From Nocardia higoensis NBRC 100133 (lineage in GTDB: Bacteria > Actinomycetota > Actinomycetes > Mycobacteriales > Mycobacteriaceae), in contig NZ_BAGA01000117.1 in the NCBI RefSeq assembly GCF_000308595.1, positions 1 through 53,045 of the forward strand: a stretch of DNA of 53,045 bases. Reading direction: 5' to 3'. Shown in pieces: positions 40,439-50,018 of this stretch. The translations under genes and the position numbers were made by a program. Each line of letters starts with the position of its first letter. Positions within the stretch are counted from its first letter, which is position 1. A model generated the notes under the pieces. That model saw only the letters and a program-made list of their open reading frames with translations. It searched no databases and was not told where the DNA came from.

Positions 40439-41214
40439 CGACGCTGCCCAGGGAACTGGTGCCACCACTCACCGCCGAAGCCCGCAAGGTGATGACCCTG
40501 CGCTGGTGTGTGCTGCTGGCCGCGCTGCTGCCCGCGGTCGCGCTGGTCGCCGCTTCGGTGACCGCGGCCATGGCCGGGCCGGTGGATCCGCGCGCGCAGC
40601 CGGTCACCGGGGCCGCCACCATCGGCCTGATAATGGCGATCCTGGCCGCCGTGCTCGGCGCGGGCGCGTTCGGCGCGGCGCTCACCGGTGGCGAGTTCCG
40701 CTACGGCTCGATGCCGGTGACCGTGGTGTTCACACCCGATCGCGACCGGCTGGCCGGCGCGAAGCTACTGGTGATCGCGGCTGCCGCGGCCGCCGTGGCG
40801 GTGGTGACCGAGCTCGTCGCGCTGGCCTGCCTGTTCCTCTTCGGACGCGGCAAGTTCGACTTCGACGGCAGGCTGTGGGCGATGCTGGGCACCGGCCTGT
40901 TCGCCACGGTCTGCTGGGCGCTGATCGGCGCCGGGGTCGGTCTGATCCTGCGCACCTCCACCGGCGCCGTCGCGGCGCTGCTCGGCTGGCTGCTGATCGG
41001 GGAGCCGTTGGTCTGGATGGTCGCCGAGGGGCTCGGCCTCGGCGGGGTGGCCACACTGCTGCCCGGCTCGGCCACGGTCGGCGCCGTGGCGGTCGGCTCG
41101 TTCGAGGACGCCGGGGTCTTCGCGCCGACTCCGGCGGCGCTCGTGGTGCTGCTGCTGTGGGCCGTCGCGAGCGCGGGCGCGGGCTGGTGGATGCTGCGCG
41201 ACCGCGACCTCTGA
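40435..41214 (+). CDS. ABC-2 type permease
   Basis: Membrane protein of 259 aa with about six hydrophobic segments (for example WCVLLAALLPAVALVAASV, IGLIMAILAAVLGAGAFGAAL, LLVIAAAAAAVAVVTELVAL, ALVVLLLWAVASAGAGWWML). The MTLRW and TGGEFRYGSMPVT segments are typical of ABC-2 permeases. It is the partner of the preceding ATPase, sharing an ATGA start/stop overlap. The exported substrate is not evident. Confidence 0.9.
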   Translation: MTTLPRELVPPLTAEARKVMTLRWCVLLAALLPAVALVAASVTAAMAGPVDPRAQPVTGAATIGLIMAILAAVLGAGAFGAALTGGEFRYGSMPVTVVFTPDRDRLAGAKLLVIAAAAAAVAVVTELVALACLFLFGRGKFDFDGRLWAMLGTGLFATVCWALIGAGVGLILRTSTGAVAALLGWLLIGEPLVWMVAEGLGLGGVATLLPGSATVGAVAVGSFEDAGVFAPTPAALVVLLLWAVASAGAGWWMLRDRDL

Positions 41215-41376
41215 GCACAGCGTTCCCCGTCTCGCCCCGCGGCGGCGCCGCACCCACCCGTCCCCCGTCGGCTGAAAGGTCCCGGCGTGCAACCGTGGCC
41301 TGGTCGGGGCCGGTGTGTCCGGGCGAACACGTCGCCTGTCGGCCGGGATGGCTAACGTCGAACACGGTGACGTGAC

Positions 41377-44300
41377 ATGGGACTGCGGAACGGTGGTGTC
41401 GGCGAGGCGATGGTGACTGGTGCGGCGGGGGTGTCGGCGGCGGCCGGGTCTGCGGGGAGCGATTCCGATGCGCCCGGCTGGATTCGCCGGTTGTGGGCGG
41501 AGAGCCTGCGGCATCCCGGCACGCTCGCCGGAATCGGCGGCACGCTGCTGGCGGGGGCGCTGGTCGAGGTATCGGCGCCCCTGTTGACCAAGCGGGCGCT
41601 GGACGCCGCGAGCGTCGGCGATACCGGAGTCATCGGAACGGTCGCGATCCTGCTCGCGCTGCTCGCCGTCGGCCGGTTCGTCGCCGCCTTCGGGCGCAGG
41701 CTGCTCGCCGGTCGGCTGTCGCTGGACGTGCAGCACGGACTGCGGGTGCGGGTGTTGCGCTCCCTGCAACGGCTCGACGGGGCCGGGCAGGACGCGCTGC
41801 GCACCGGGCAGGTGGTCTCCCGGTCGATCACCGATCTGCAGCTGGTGCAGGGTCTGCTGGCCATGGTGCCGCTGTCGGGGATGGCGCTGTTGCAGTTCGT
41901 GCTGGCGGCGGCGGTGATGCTGTGGCTGTCGCCGCCGTTGGCCGTGGTCGCGCTGCTGGTCGTGCCCGCTATCGGGGTCATGGTCTACCGGATGCGGCCG
42001 CGGCTGTTCGCGGCCACCTGGTCGGCCCAGCAGCGGGCCGCCGACCTGGCCCAGCACGTCGAGGAGACGGTCACCGGCGTGCGCGTGGTGAAGGGCTTCG
42101 GGCAGGAGGCCAGGATGGTCGATCTGCTCGAACGGCACGCCCGTCGCCTCTACAGCGAACGGATGCGGGCCGCGGTCATCGACTCCCGGTTCGCGCCGGT
42201 GGTGGCGGCCATCCCGCAGGCCGGTCTGGTGGCGGTGATCGCCTTCGGCGGCTGGCTGGCCCTGCGCGGCGGGATCAGCGTCGGCACCTTCCTCGCCTTC
42301 GCCGCCTACGTCTCGACCATGACCTCGGCGACCCGCGCGATGTCCTCGGTGATCATCCTGGCCCAGCTCACCAGGGCCGCCGCCGAGCGGGTCTACCAGG
42401 TCATCGACACCGCGCCCACGCTCGTCGACCCGCCGCACCCGAGGCCGCTGCCGGACGGCCCGCTCGGCATCGAGATCGACGCGCTCACCTTCGGCTTCGA
42501 GCCCGACCGGCCCATCCTGCGCGATTTCGACCTCACCGTGCGCCCCGGCGAGACCGTCGCGATCATCGGGCCCGCCGGGTCGGGCAAGACCACCCTGTCA
42601 CTACTGCTGCCCCGCTTCTATGCCCCGGACTCCGGTTCCATCCGGCTCTTCGGGGCGAACGGCGCCGCGGATGGACACGCGCACGCCGGCATCGACCTCG
42701 CCGACCTGCGCGCCGACGAACTGCGCGCCGCCGTGGGCGTGGTCTTCGACGACCCCTTCCTGTTCTCCGACACCATCGCCGCGAACATCTCCCTGGGCAA
42801 GCCCGACGCGACCGACGGCGAGATCCGCCGGGCCGCGCAGATGGCCGCCGCCGACGAGTTCATCTCCGAACTGCCCGATGGCTACGACACCGTGGTCGGC
42901 GAACGCGGGCTGACCCTGTCCGGCGGACAGCGGCAGCGCATCGCCCTGGCCAGGGTGCTGCTCGCCCGGCCGCGGATTCTCGTCCTCGACGACGCCACCT
43001 CCGCCGTGGACGCCGTCACCGAGGCCGCCATCTTCGACTCCCTGCCCGATCGGGGCGGCCGGACCACGATCATCCTCGCGCACCGGGAGTCCACCCTCGC
43101 CCACGCCGAACGGGTGATCCGGCTGCCCGGCGCGGCCCACCCGGTGGCGCCCGTCGCCGAGCCGGTCCCGGTCGTGCGGACACGCAAACTCGCCGCCGCC
43201 GCCAAACCGGGCGGTGGTTTCGGCCGCGCGGCCGCCGACATCGCCGAGACCCCGGAACTGCGTCGCACGCTGGCGGCGCTGCCGCCCGCCACCGAGGAGC
43301 CCGGGCTCGACGACGCCCGGTTCCGAACCCCCGACCCCGGCTTCCGGCTGACCCGGCTGCTGCGCCCGGTCCGCCTGCTGGTCGCCGCCGTGGTAGCCCT
43401 GCTCGCGGCCGACGCGGTGCTCGGCGTCGCCTTCCCGCCGCTGGTCCGCTACGCCCTCGACACCGGGGTCGGCCAAGGCGAATCCGGGGCCCTGGTGCGC
43501 GCCGCGGTCATCGGCATCGCGCTGGTGTCGGCCGCACTGGCGGTCGGGGCGGTGACCATCGTGCTCACCGCCCGCACCGGCGAACGGGTCCTCTACGGGC
43601 TGCGGGTGCGCAGTTACGCGCACCTGCAACGGCTGGGCCTGGACTACTACGAGCGGGAACTGTCCGGCCGGATCATGACCAGGATGACCACCGATGTGGA
43701 CGCTCTGTCGAGCTTCCTGCAGACCGGCGTGGCCACCACCCTGATCGGGCTGCTCACCGTGGCGGGCATCTCCGTCGCACTGCTGGTCATCGACCTCTCG
43801 CTGGCGCTGGTCATGCTCGCCGCGGTGCCGCCGCTGATCCTGGCGACGGTGCTGTTCCGGCGGGTGTCCGCCACCGCGTACTCGATCTCGCGCGAGCACG
43901 TGTCGGCGGTGAACGCCGACTTCCAGGAGAACGTCACCGGCCTGCGCGCGGTGCAGGCCAACCGGCACGAGCCGTTCGCCGCCCGCCGCTTCGCCGAGTA
44001 CTCCCAGCGCTACCGGAATTCCCGGATGCGCGCGCAGCGGGCGATCGCGCTGTATTTCGCGTTCGTGGTGTCGTGGGCGGATCTGGCGCTGGCCGTGGTG
44101 GTGTTCTTCGGCGCCCGCGAGGTGGCGACCGGCGCCACCACGCCCGGCACGCTGGTGGCGTTCGTGCTGTATCTGCAACTGCTGTTCGGCCCGATCACCC
44201 AGCTCTCCCAGGTCTTCGACGGCTACCAGCAGGCCAGGGTGGGCCTGCGCCGCATCGGCGACCTGCTGCGCACGCCTTCCTCGATCGCCGCCGATCCCCC

Positions 44301-45102
44301 CGAGGCGACGCCGATCACCGGCCGGCTGCGCGGCGAGGTCGAGTTCGACGACGTGCGGTTCAGCTACCCCGGCACCAGCAACCCGGCGCTGAGCGGGGTG
44401 AGCATCGACATACCCGCGGGCGCTACCGTCGCACTGGTCGGACCGACCGGCGCGGGCAAGTCGACCATCGTCAAACTGCTGGCTCGCCTCTACGACCTGC
44501 CCCGCACCGAGGCGAGCGGCGGATCCATCGAGGTCGACGGCGTGGACCTGCGCGACTATCGTCTAGCCGACTACCGCGCCCGGCTCGGGATCGTCCCGCA
44601 GGAGGCTCACCTGTTCACCGGTGACGTCGCGAGCAACATTGCATTCGGGAAACCATCCGCGAGCGAGTCGGACATCGCCGCCGCCGTGGCGGCGGTGGGC
44701 GCGACCGACATGATCGCCTCGCTGCCGCAGGGGCTGCGCCAGCCGGTGGGCGAACGCGGTCGCGGCCTCTCGGCGGGCCAGCGCCAGCTCATCGCACTGG
44801 CCCGCGCCGAACTCGTCCGTCCCGATCTGCTGTTGCTCGACGAGGCAACCGCCACCCTCGACCCGGACACCGAGGCATCGGTGCTGGCAGCGAGCAGTTC
44901 CGTGGCCCGGGGGCGCACCACCGTGGTGGTCGCGCACCGGCTGGCTACCGCGGCCAGGGCCGACGCCATCGGCGTCGTCGAGCGCGGGCGCATCGTCGAG
45001 TTCGGGCCCCACGACCGGTTGCTGGCCGAAGGCGGCGCGTACGCGCGACTGTGGTCCGCGAGTCCGGCGACCGCGGTCCACGGCGCGGTCACAGAAGGGT
45101 GA
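41377..45102 (+). CDS. Full-length fused ABC exporter (TMD-NBD-TMD-NBD)
   Basis: Single polypeptide of 1241 aa with two type IV exporter halves. NBD1 has GPAGSGKTT, LSGGQRQRIALARVL, LVLDDATSAVD and LAHRES. NBD2 has GPTGAGKST, LSAGQRQLIALARA, LLLDEATATLD and VAHRLA. NBD1 therefore has Asp where NBD2 has the catalytic Glu, and the NBD2 signature is altered: together this makes one degenerate and one competent ATP site, as in heterodimeric exporters such as TM287/288. Each half has about six membrane helices. Related mycobacterial systems (for example Rv1272c/Rv1273c) use two separate proteins. The ATG lies in the frame with a weak ribosome site; an ATG 11 codons later is also possible. Substrate unknown. 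Confidence 0.93.
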   Translation: MGLRNGGVGEAMVTGAAGVSAAAGSAGSDSDAPGWIRRLWAESLRHPGTLAGIGGTLLAGALVEVSAPLLTKRALDAASVGDTGVIGTVAILLALLAVGRFVAAFGRRLLAGRLSLDVQHGLRVRVLRSLQRLDGAGQDALRTGQVVSRSITDLQLVQGLLAMVPLSGMALLQFVLAAAVMLWLSPPLAVVALLVVPAIGVMVYRMRPRLFAATWSAQQRAADLAQHVEETVTGVRVVKGFGQEARMVDLLERHARRLYSERMRAAVIDSRFAPVVAAIPQAGLVAVIAFGGWLALRGGISVGTFLAFAAYVSTMTSATRAMSSVIILAQLTRAAAERVYQVIDTAPTLVDPPHPRPLPDGPLGIEIDALTFGFEPDRPILRDFDLTVRPGETVAIIGPAGSGKTTLSLLLPRFYAPDSGSIRLFGANGAADGHAHAGIDLADLRADELRAAVGVVFDDPFLFSDTIAANISLGKPDATDGEIRRAAQMAAADEFISELPDGYDTVVGERGLTLSGGQRQRIALARVLLARPRILVLDDATSAVDAVTEAAIFDSLPDRGGRTTIILAHRESTLAHAERVIRLPGAAHPVAPVAEPVPVVRTRKLAAAAKPGGGFGRAAADIAETPELRRTLAALPPATEEPGLDDARFRTPDPGFRLTRLLRPVRLLVAAVVALLAADAVLGVAFPPLVRYALDTGVGQGESGALVRAAVIGIALVSAALAVGAVTIVLTARTGERVLYGLRVRSYAHLQRLGLDYYERELSGRIMTRMTTDVDALSSFLQTGVATTLIGLLTVAGISVALLVIDLSLALVMLAAVPPLILATVLFRRVSATAYSISREHVSAVNADFQENVTGLRAVQANRHEPFAARRFAEYSQRYRNSRMRAQRAIALYFAFVVSWADLALAVVVFFGAREVATGATTPGTLVAFVLYLQLLFGPITQLSQVFDGYQQARVGLRRIGDLLRTPSSIAADPPEATPITGRLRGEVEFDDVRFSYPGTSNPALSGVSIDIPAGATVALVGPTGAGKSTIVKLLARLYDLPRTEASGGSIEVDGVDLRDYRLADYRARLGIVPQEAHLFTGDVASNIAFGKPSASESDIAAAVAAVGATDMIASLPQGLRQPVGERGRGLSAGQRQLIALARAELVRPDLLLLDEATATLDPDTEASVLAASSSVARGRTTVVVAHRLATAARADAIGVVERGRIVEFGPHDRLLAEGGAYARLWSASPATAVHGAVTEG

Positions 45103-45315
45103 CGCGAGCGACACCGTCCGGAAGCGAAGGAATAAGGTCATCGCCGGACGGGTCGAACACAAATGGGTTCGGTTCCGGCGGGTGGTGCTGGCAACGCTGA
45201 TCGTCTGCTGGGCATATCCTCGACAGAGGGCGCATCGGCGCGCACCCGCCGATCCCCGTGCCGGGCACGTCACAAACGTCGCAGCGCAAAGAACGAAATG
45301 AGGCGAACACCTGCT

Positions 45316-48300
45316 GTGAGCAGTTCAACTTCCCAGTTCGGTCAGAACCAGTGGCTGGTCGACGAGATGTATCTGAAGTACCAACAGGATCCATCTTCGG
45401 TCGACGAGAGCTGGCACGAATTCCTCGCCGACTACACACCAGACGCCAACTCCGACGCCAGCGCCAACGGCCGCACGACCGCCGCCCCGCCCGGCACAGC
45501 TACCGCGCAGCAGGCGGCAGCGCCCTCGACGAAGACCGCCGCGCCCGCTCCGGCTCCCAAGGCCGCGACCGAGGCAGCCGCGACGAAGCCCGCTCCCAAG
45601 GCTCCCGCTGCGAAGGCGGCGGCTGCGCAGGCTCCGGCCGCGAAGGCCGCCACCACGCGCGCCCCGCAGACCACGCCCGCGCCCTCCTCCAACGCCGCGC
45701 CGACCTCCGGCGGCCCCAAGCCCGCCGCGGCCGCCGACGAATCGAAGGTGCTGCGCGGCGCGGCTGCCGCCGTCGTCAAGAACATGTCGGCTTCGCTGAC
45801 CATCCCGACCGCCACCTCGGTCCGCGCCATCCCGGCCAAGCTGATGATCGACAACCGTCTGGTCATCAACAACCACCTCGCCCGTACCCGTGGCGGCAAG
45901 ATCTCGTTCACCCACCTGCTGGGCTACGCGATCGTCCAGGCGGTCAAGGCGTTCCCCAACATGAACCGCCATTTCGCCGAGATCGACGGCAAGCCGCACG
46001 CGGTCACCCCCGCGCACACCAATCTCGGCCTCGCCATCGACCTGGCGGGTAAGGACGGCAGCCGTTCGCTGGTCGTCGCGGCCATCAAGGGCGCCGACGA
46101 GATGAGCTTCGCGCAGTTCCACGCCGCCTACGAGGACATCGTCAAGCGCGCCCGCGTGGGCAAGCTGACCGCCGAGGACTTCTCCGGCGTCACCATCTCG
46201 CTCACCAACCCCGGCACCATCGGCACCGTGCACTCGGTGCCGCGCCTGATGCCCAACCAGGGCGCCATCATCGGCGCGGGCGCGATGGAGTACCCGGCCG
46301 AGTTCCAGGGCATGAGCGACGAGCGGATCGCCGAGATCGGCGTCGGCAAGCTGATGACGCTGACCTCGACCTACGACCACCGCATCATCCAGGGCGCGGA
46401 GTCCGGCGACTTCCTGCGCACCATCCACAACCTGCTGATCTCCGACGAGTTCTACGACGAGATCTTCCACGGCCTCGGCGTGCCCTACGAACCGGTCCGC
46501 TGGCGCAAGGACGTCAAGGAACGCGGCGTCGACAAGAGCACCCGGGTGCTCGAGATGATCGCGGCCTACCGCAACCGCGGCCACCTGATGGCCGACACCG
46601 ACCCGCTGCGCCTGGTCAAGGACAAGTTCCGCAGCCACCCCGACCTCGACGTCACCACCCACGGGCTGACCCTGTGGGATCTCGACCGCGAGTTCAACGT
46701 CGGCGGCTTCCACGGCCAGGAGCGGATGAAGCTGCGCGACGTGCTGTCGGTGCTGCGCGACGCGTACGCCCGCCACGTCGGCGTGGAGTACACCCACATC
46801 CTCGACACCGAGCAGCTGCAGTGGATCCAGGACCGCGTCGAGCAGAAGCACGTCAAGCCGACCGTCGCCCAGCAGAAGTACATCCTGAACCGGCTCAACG
46901 CCGCCGAGGCGTTCGAGACCTTCCTGCAGACCAAGTACGTCGGCCAGAAGCGCTTCTCGCTGGAGGGCGCCGAGGCGGTCATCCCGATGATGGACGCCGT
47001 GCTCGACCAGAGCGCCGAGCACAGCCTCGACGAGGTCGTCATCGGCATGCCGCACCGCGGCAGGCTCAACGTGCTGGCCAATATCGTCGGCAAGCCTTAC
47101 TCGAAGATCTTCACCGAGTTCGAGGGCAACATGAACCCGGCCGCCACCCACGGCTCCGGCGACGTGAAGTACCACCTGGGCGCCAAGGGCACCTACCTGC
47201 AGATGTTCGGCGACAACGAGATCCAGGTCTCGCTCACCGCCAACCCCTCGCATCTGGAGGCGGTCGACCCGGTGCTCGAGGGTCTGGTGCGCGCCAAGCA
47301 GGATCTGCTCGACAAGGGCGACGGCCCCGAGGGCTTCTCGGTCATGCCGCTGATGCTGCACGGTGACGCCGCGTTCGCCGGCCAGGGCGTGGTCGCCGAG
47401 ACGCTGAACCTGTCGGGTCTGCGCGGTTACCGCACCGGCGGCACCATCCACATCGTGGTGAACAACCAGATCGGCTTCACCACCGCCCCGGAGAACAGCC
47501 GCTCCACCGAGTACTCCACCGACATCGCGAAGTTCATCGGCGCGCCGATCTTCCATGTCAACGGCGACGACCCGGAGGCCTGCGACTGGGTCGCGCGCCT
47601 GGCGGTCGACTTCCGGCAGAAGTTCCGCAAGGACGTGGTCATCGACCTGATCTGCTACCGCCGTCGCGGCCACAACGAGGGCGACGACCCGTCGATGACC
47701 CAGCCGTACATGTACGACGTCATCGACACCAAGCGCTCGGTCCGCAAGAGCTACACCGAGAGCCTGATCGGCCGCGGCGACATCTCGCTCAAGGAAGCCG
47801 AAGACGCGCTGCGCGACTACCAGGGTCAGCTGGAGCGCGTGTTCAACGAGGTCCGCGAGCTGGAGAAGTACCCGCCGGGGCCGAGCGAGTCGGTCGAGGA
47901 CGACCAGACCGTGCCCGGCACCGTGCACACCGCTGTGGACAAATCGGTCCTGCAGCGCATCGGCGACGCCTTCCTCAACGTGCCGGACGGCTTCAACGTG
48001 CACCCGCGCGTCAAGCCGGTGCTGGAGAAGCGCCGCGAGATGGCCTACGAGGGCAAGATCGACTGGGCCTTCGCCGAGCTGCTGGCCTTCGGCACGCTCA
48101 TCGACGAGGGCAAGGCCGTCCGCCTGACCGGCCAGGACTCCCGTCGCGGCACCTTCACCCAGCGCCACGCGGTCATCATCGACCGCAAGACCGCCGAGGA
48201 ATACACCCCGCTGCACAACATCGGCAGTGAGAACCCCGGCTGGTTCGCCGTGCACGACTCGGCGCTGAGCGAATACGCCGCGGTGGGCTTCGAATACGGC

Positions 48301-49110
48301 TACTCCCTGGGCAACCCCAACGCCCTGGTGCTGTGGGAGGCGCAGTTCGGCGACTTCGTCAACGGCGCGCAGTCCATCATCGACGAGTTCATCTCCTCCG
48401 GTGAGGCCAAATGGGGCCAGCTCTCCGATGTGGTGCTGCTGCTGCCGCACGGCCACGAGGGCCAGGGCCCGGACCACACCTCCGGCCGCATCGAGCGGTT
48501 CCTCCAGCTGTGCGCGGAGGGTTCGATGACCGTGGCGGTGCCGTCCACCCCGGCGAACTACTTCCACCTGCTGCGTCGTCACCACCACGACGGCATCCGC
48601 CGCCCGCTGATCGTCTTCACTCCGAAGTCGATGCTGCGCAACAAGGCCGTGGTGTCCGACATCAAGGACTTCACCGAGTCGAAGTTCCGCTCGGTGTTCG
48701 ACGAGCCCGCCTACGAGCAGGGCATCGGCGACCGGTCCAAGGTCAAGCGCGTGCTGCTGACCAGCGGCAAGCTCTACTGGGAGCTGGCCGCGGAGAAGGC
48801 CAAGCAGAAGCGCGAGGACGTGGCGATCGTGCGCGTCGAGCAGCTCTACCCCATGCCGAAGTTCCGCCTGAACGAGGCACTCGAGGGCTACCCGAACGCC
48901 ACCGACATCGCCTGGGTCCAGGAAGAGCCGGCCAACCAGGGCGCCTGGCCCTTCTACGGGCTCAACCTGCCCGAGCACCTGCCCGCCCGCCTGGGCAGGC
49001 TGCGCCGCATCTCCCGTCGCGCCATGTCGGCCCCGTCCTCGGGATCGTCGAAGGTGCACGCGGTGGAGCAGGCCGAGATCATCGCCGAGGCCTTCGAGCC
49101 GACCAAGTAG
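45316..49110 (+). CDS. kgd: Multifunctional 2-oxoglutarate metabolism enzyme (E2-like/E1 fusion)
   Basis: About 1264 aa, thiamine diphosphate-dependent. It decarboxylates 2-oxoglutarate, feeding the E2/E3 complex, and has carboligase activity in mycobacterial Kgd. Layout: QFGQNQWLVDEMY start typical of SucA, an Ala/Pro/Lys-rich linker (about 45-140), a succinyltransferase-like domain with DHRIIQGAESGDF (His near 353), then the E1 part with MPHRGRLNVLANI, GDAAFAGQG (near 683) and a transketolase-like C-terminus. In relatives the FHA protein GarA/OdhI inhibits it under kinase control. The GTG was chosen to fit the family start; an ATG at 45298 is in frame. A perfect hairpin follows. Confidence 0.96.
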   Translation: MSSSTSQFGQNQWLVDEMYLKYQQDPSSVDESWHEFLADYTPDANSDASANGRTTAAPPGTATAQQAAAPSTKTAAPAPAPKAATEAAATKPAPKAPAAKAAAAQAPAAKAATTRAPQTTPAPSSNAAPTSGGPKPAAAADESKVLRGAAAAVVKNMSASLTIPTATSVRAIPAKLMIDNRLVINNHLARTRGGKISFTHLLGYAIVQAVKAFPNMNRHFAEIDGKPHAVTPAHTNLGLAIDLAGKDGSRSLVVAAIKGADEMSFAQFHAAYEDIVKRARVGKLTAEDFSGVTISLTNPGTIGTVHSVPRLMPNQGAIIGAGAMEYPAEFQGMSDERIAEIGVGKLMTLTSTYDHRIIQGAESGDFLRTIHNLLISDEFYDEIFHGLGVPYEPVRWRKDVKERGVDKSTRVLEMIAAYRNRGHLMADTDPLRLVKDKFRSHPDLDVTTHGLTLWDLDREFNVGGFHGQERMKLRDVLSVLRDAYARHVGVEYTHILDTEQLQWIQDRVEQKHVKPTVAQQKYILNRLNAAEAFETFLQTKYVGQKRFSLEGAEAVIPMMDAVLDQSAEHSLDEVVIGMPHRGRLNVLANIVGKPYSKIFTEFEGNMNPAATHGSGDVKYHLGAKGTYLQMFGDNEIQVSLTANPSHLEAVDPVLEGLVRAKQDLLDKGDGPEGFSVMPLMLHGDAAFAGQGVVAETLNLSGLRGYRTGGTIHIVVNNQIGFTTAPENSRSTEYSTDIAKFIGAPIFHVNGDDPEACDWVARLAVDFRQKFRKDVVIDLICYRRRGHNEGDDPSMTQPYMYDVIDTKRSVRKSYTESLIGRGDISLKEAEDALRDYQGQLERVFNEVRELEKYPPGPSESVEDDQTVPGTVHTAVDKSVLQRIGDAFLNVPDGFNVHPRVKPVLEKRREMAYEGKIDWAFAELLAFGTLIDEGKAVRLTGQDSRRGTFTQRHAVIIDRKTAEEYTPLHNIGSENPGWFAVHDSALSEYAAVGFEYGYSLGNPNALVLWEAQFGDFVNGAQSIIDEFISSGEAKWGQLSDVVLLLPHGHEGQGPDHTSGRIERFLQLCAEGSMTVAVPSTPANYFHLLRRHHHDGIRRPLIVFTPKSMLRNKAVVSDIKDFTESKFRSVFDEPAYEQGIGDRSKVKRVLLTSGKLYWELAAEKAKQKREDVAIVRVEQLYPMPKFRLNEALEGYPNATDIAWVQEEPANQGAWPFYGLNLPEHLPARLGRLRRISRRAMSAPSSGSSKVHAVEQAEIIAEAFEPTK

Positions 49111-49123
49111 TTCTCACCGACTC

Positions 49124-49159
49124 CGCGGGCCGGGCAGCGATCACGCTGCCCGGCCCGCG
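49124..49159 (+). terminator. Strong hairpin terminator after kgd
   Basis: A 16-bp perfect GC stem (CGCGGGCCGGGCAGCG with its complement) and a 4-nt loop, 13 nt after the stop, followed by a weak T-rich stretch. Confidence 0.8.
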
Positions 49160-49247
49160 GGCGTTCGTTCCCCTCCAACCGACACGTAGCAGGACACGCC
49201 GATATGTAGGCGGATTCCTCTGCGCGACACACTGATTCGGCCGATCC

Positions 49248-50018
49248 TTGTTCCGGCGCATCATGTCGCGACCCCACCACGCCGCAGGCGAATTACGCGC
49301 CGTTCTTCCGGAAACCGTTGCCGCCCGGTTCGATTGGGACACCCTGACGCTGGAGTCGTGCAGCTTCGTATCCACCCAGCTGCGCTCCCGCTACAGCGAC
49401 CTGCCCTTCCGCACCCGCCTCGACGGCCATCACGCGTTCGTCTACCTGCTCGTCGAACACCAGAGCCGCCCCGACCGTTTCATGCCACTGCGCATGACCG
49501 AATACCTCGTCGCCATCTGGAACCGCTACCTCGACGAGCATCCCGACACCACCGTGCTGCCCGCCGTCGTCCCTGTCGTCATCCACAGCGGCCCGAACGC
49601 CCGACGCTGGAATACCCCCACCGAACTGTCCGAACTCATCGACATCGATCCGGTCACCCGCCCCGCCCTCGGCGAGCACCTACCCCGCCTGCGCCTGATC
49701 CTCGACGACCTGACCACGGTCGACCTCCCCACCCTGCGCGCCCGCCACCTCACCCCGGCCACGCGGCTGATGCTGGTACTGCACCGGATCGCCACAGGCA
49801 ACCGCACTCTGGGCGACGACCTGACACCCCTGCTGACCGACCTGCAGGACCTGCTCGCCGCTCCGGGTGGGCTGGATGATCTGCGCTCCAGGCGTAGTCA
49901 CCAAGCGCGGGCCAGCAAGGCAACACCCATCGTGAGCATCGTGACGGCGACGAGCAGGTCCAGCACCCGCCACACGCTCGGCCGGCTAAGAACAGGACTG
50001 AGCATCTTGGCGCCGTAG
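49248..50018 (+). pseudogene. Rpn-family (YhgA-like) PD-(D/E)XK nuclease remnant
   Basis: The reading frame is recognisable as an Rpn/transposase_31-type recombination-promoting nuclease: LRAVLPETVAARFDW, RYSDLPFRTRLDGHHAFVYLLVEHQSRPDRFMPLRMTEYLV, VVPVVIHSG. It is broken at both ends. At the 5' side the family's HDALFR start aligns to GRSLFRR, which is preceded in frame by a stop and gives no good start codon (TTG or an internal ATG). At the 3' side the similarity stops near the frame position LLAAPGGLDDL (about 49885), and the last ~40 codons are antisense to the lysE coding region. Most likely a deletion remnant; a short functional product cannot be excluded. Confidence 0.7.

Noticed and set aside
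45325..49059. 1244-codon open frame antisense to kgd (and similar long frames antisense to 12-18 kb, 29-32 kb and 8.5-10.9 kb)
   Set aside because: High-GC codon bias opens the antisense frames; products are His/Arg/Gly/Val-rich with no family features, while the opposite strand encodes clear enzymes.
49898..50018. Real 3' extension of the Rpn-family gene into lysE
   Set aside because: The extra residues are the reverse complement of lysE codons and have no Rpn similarity.
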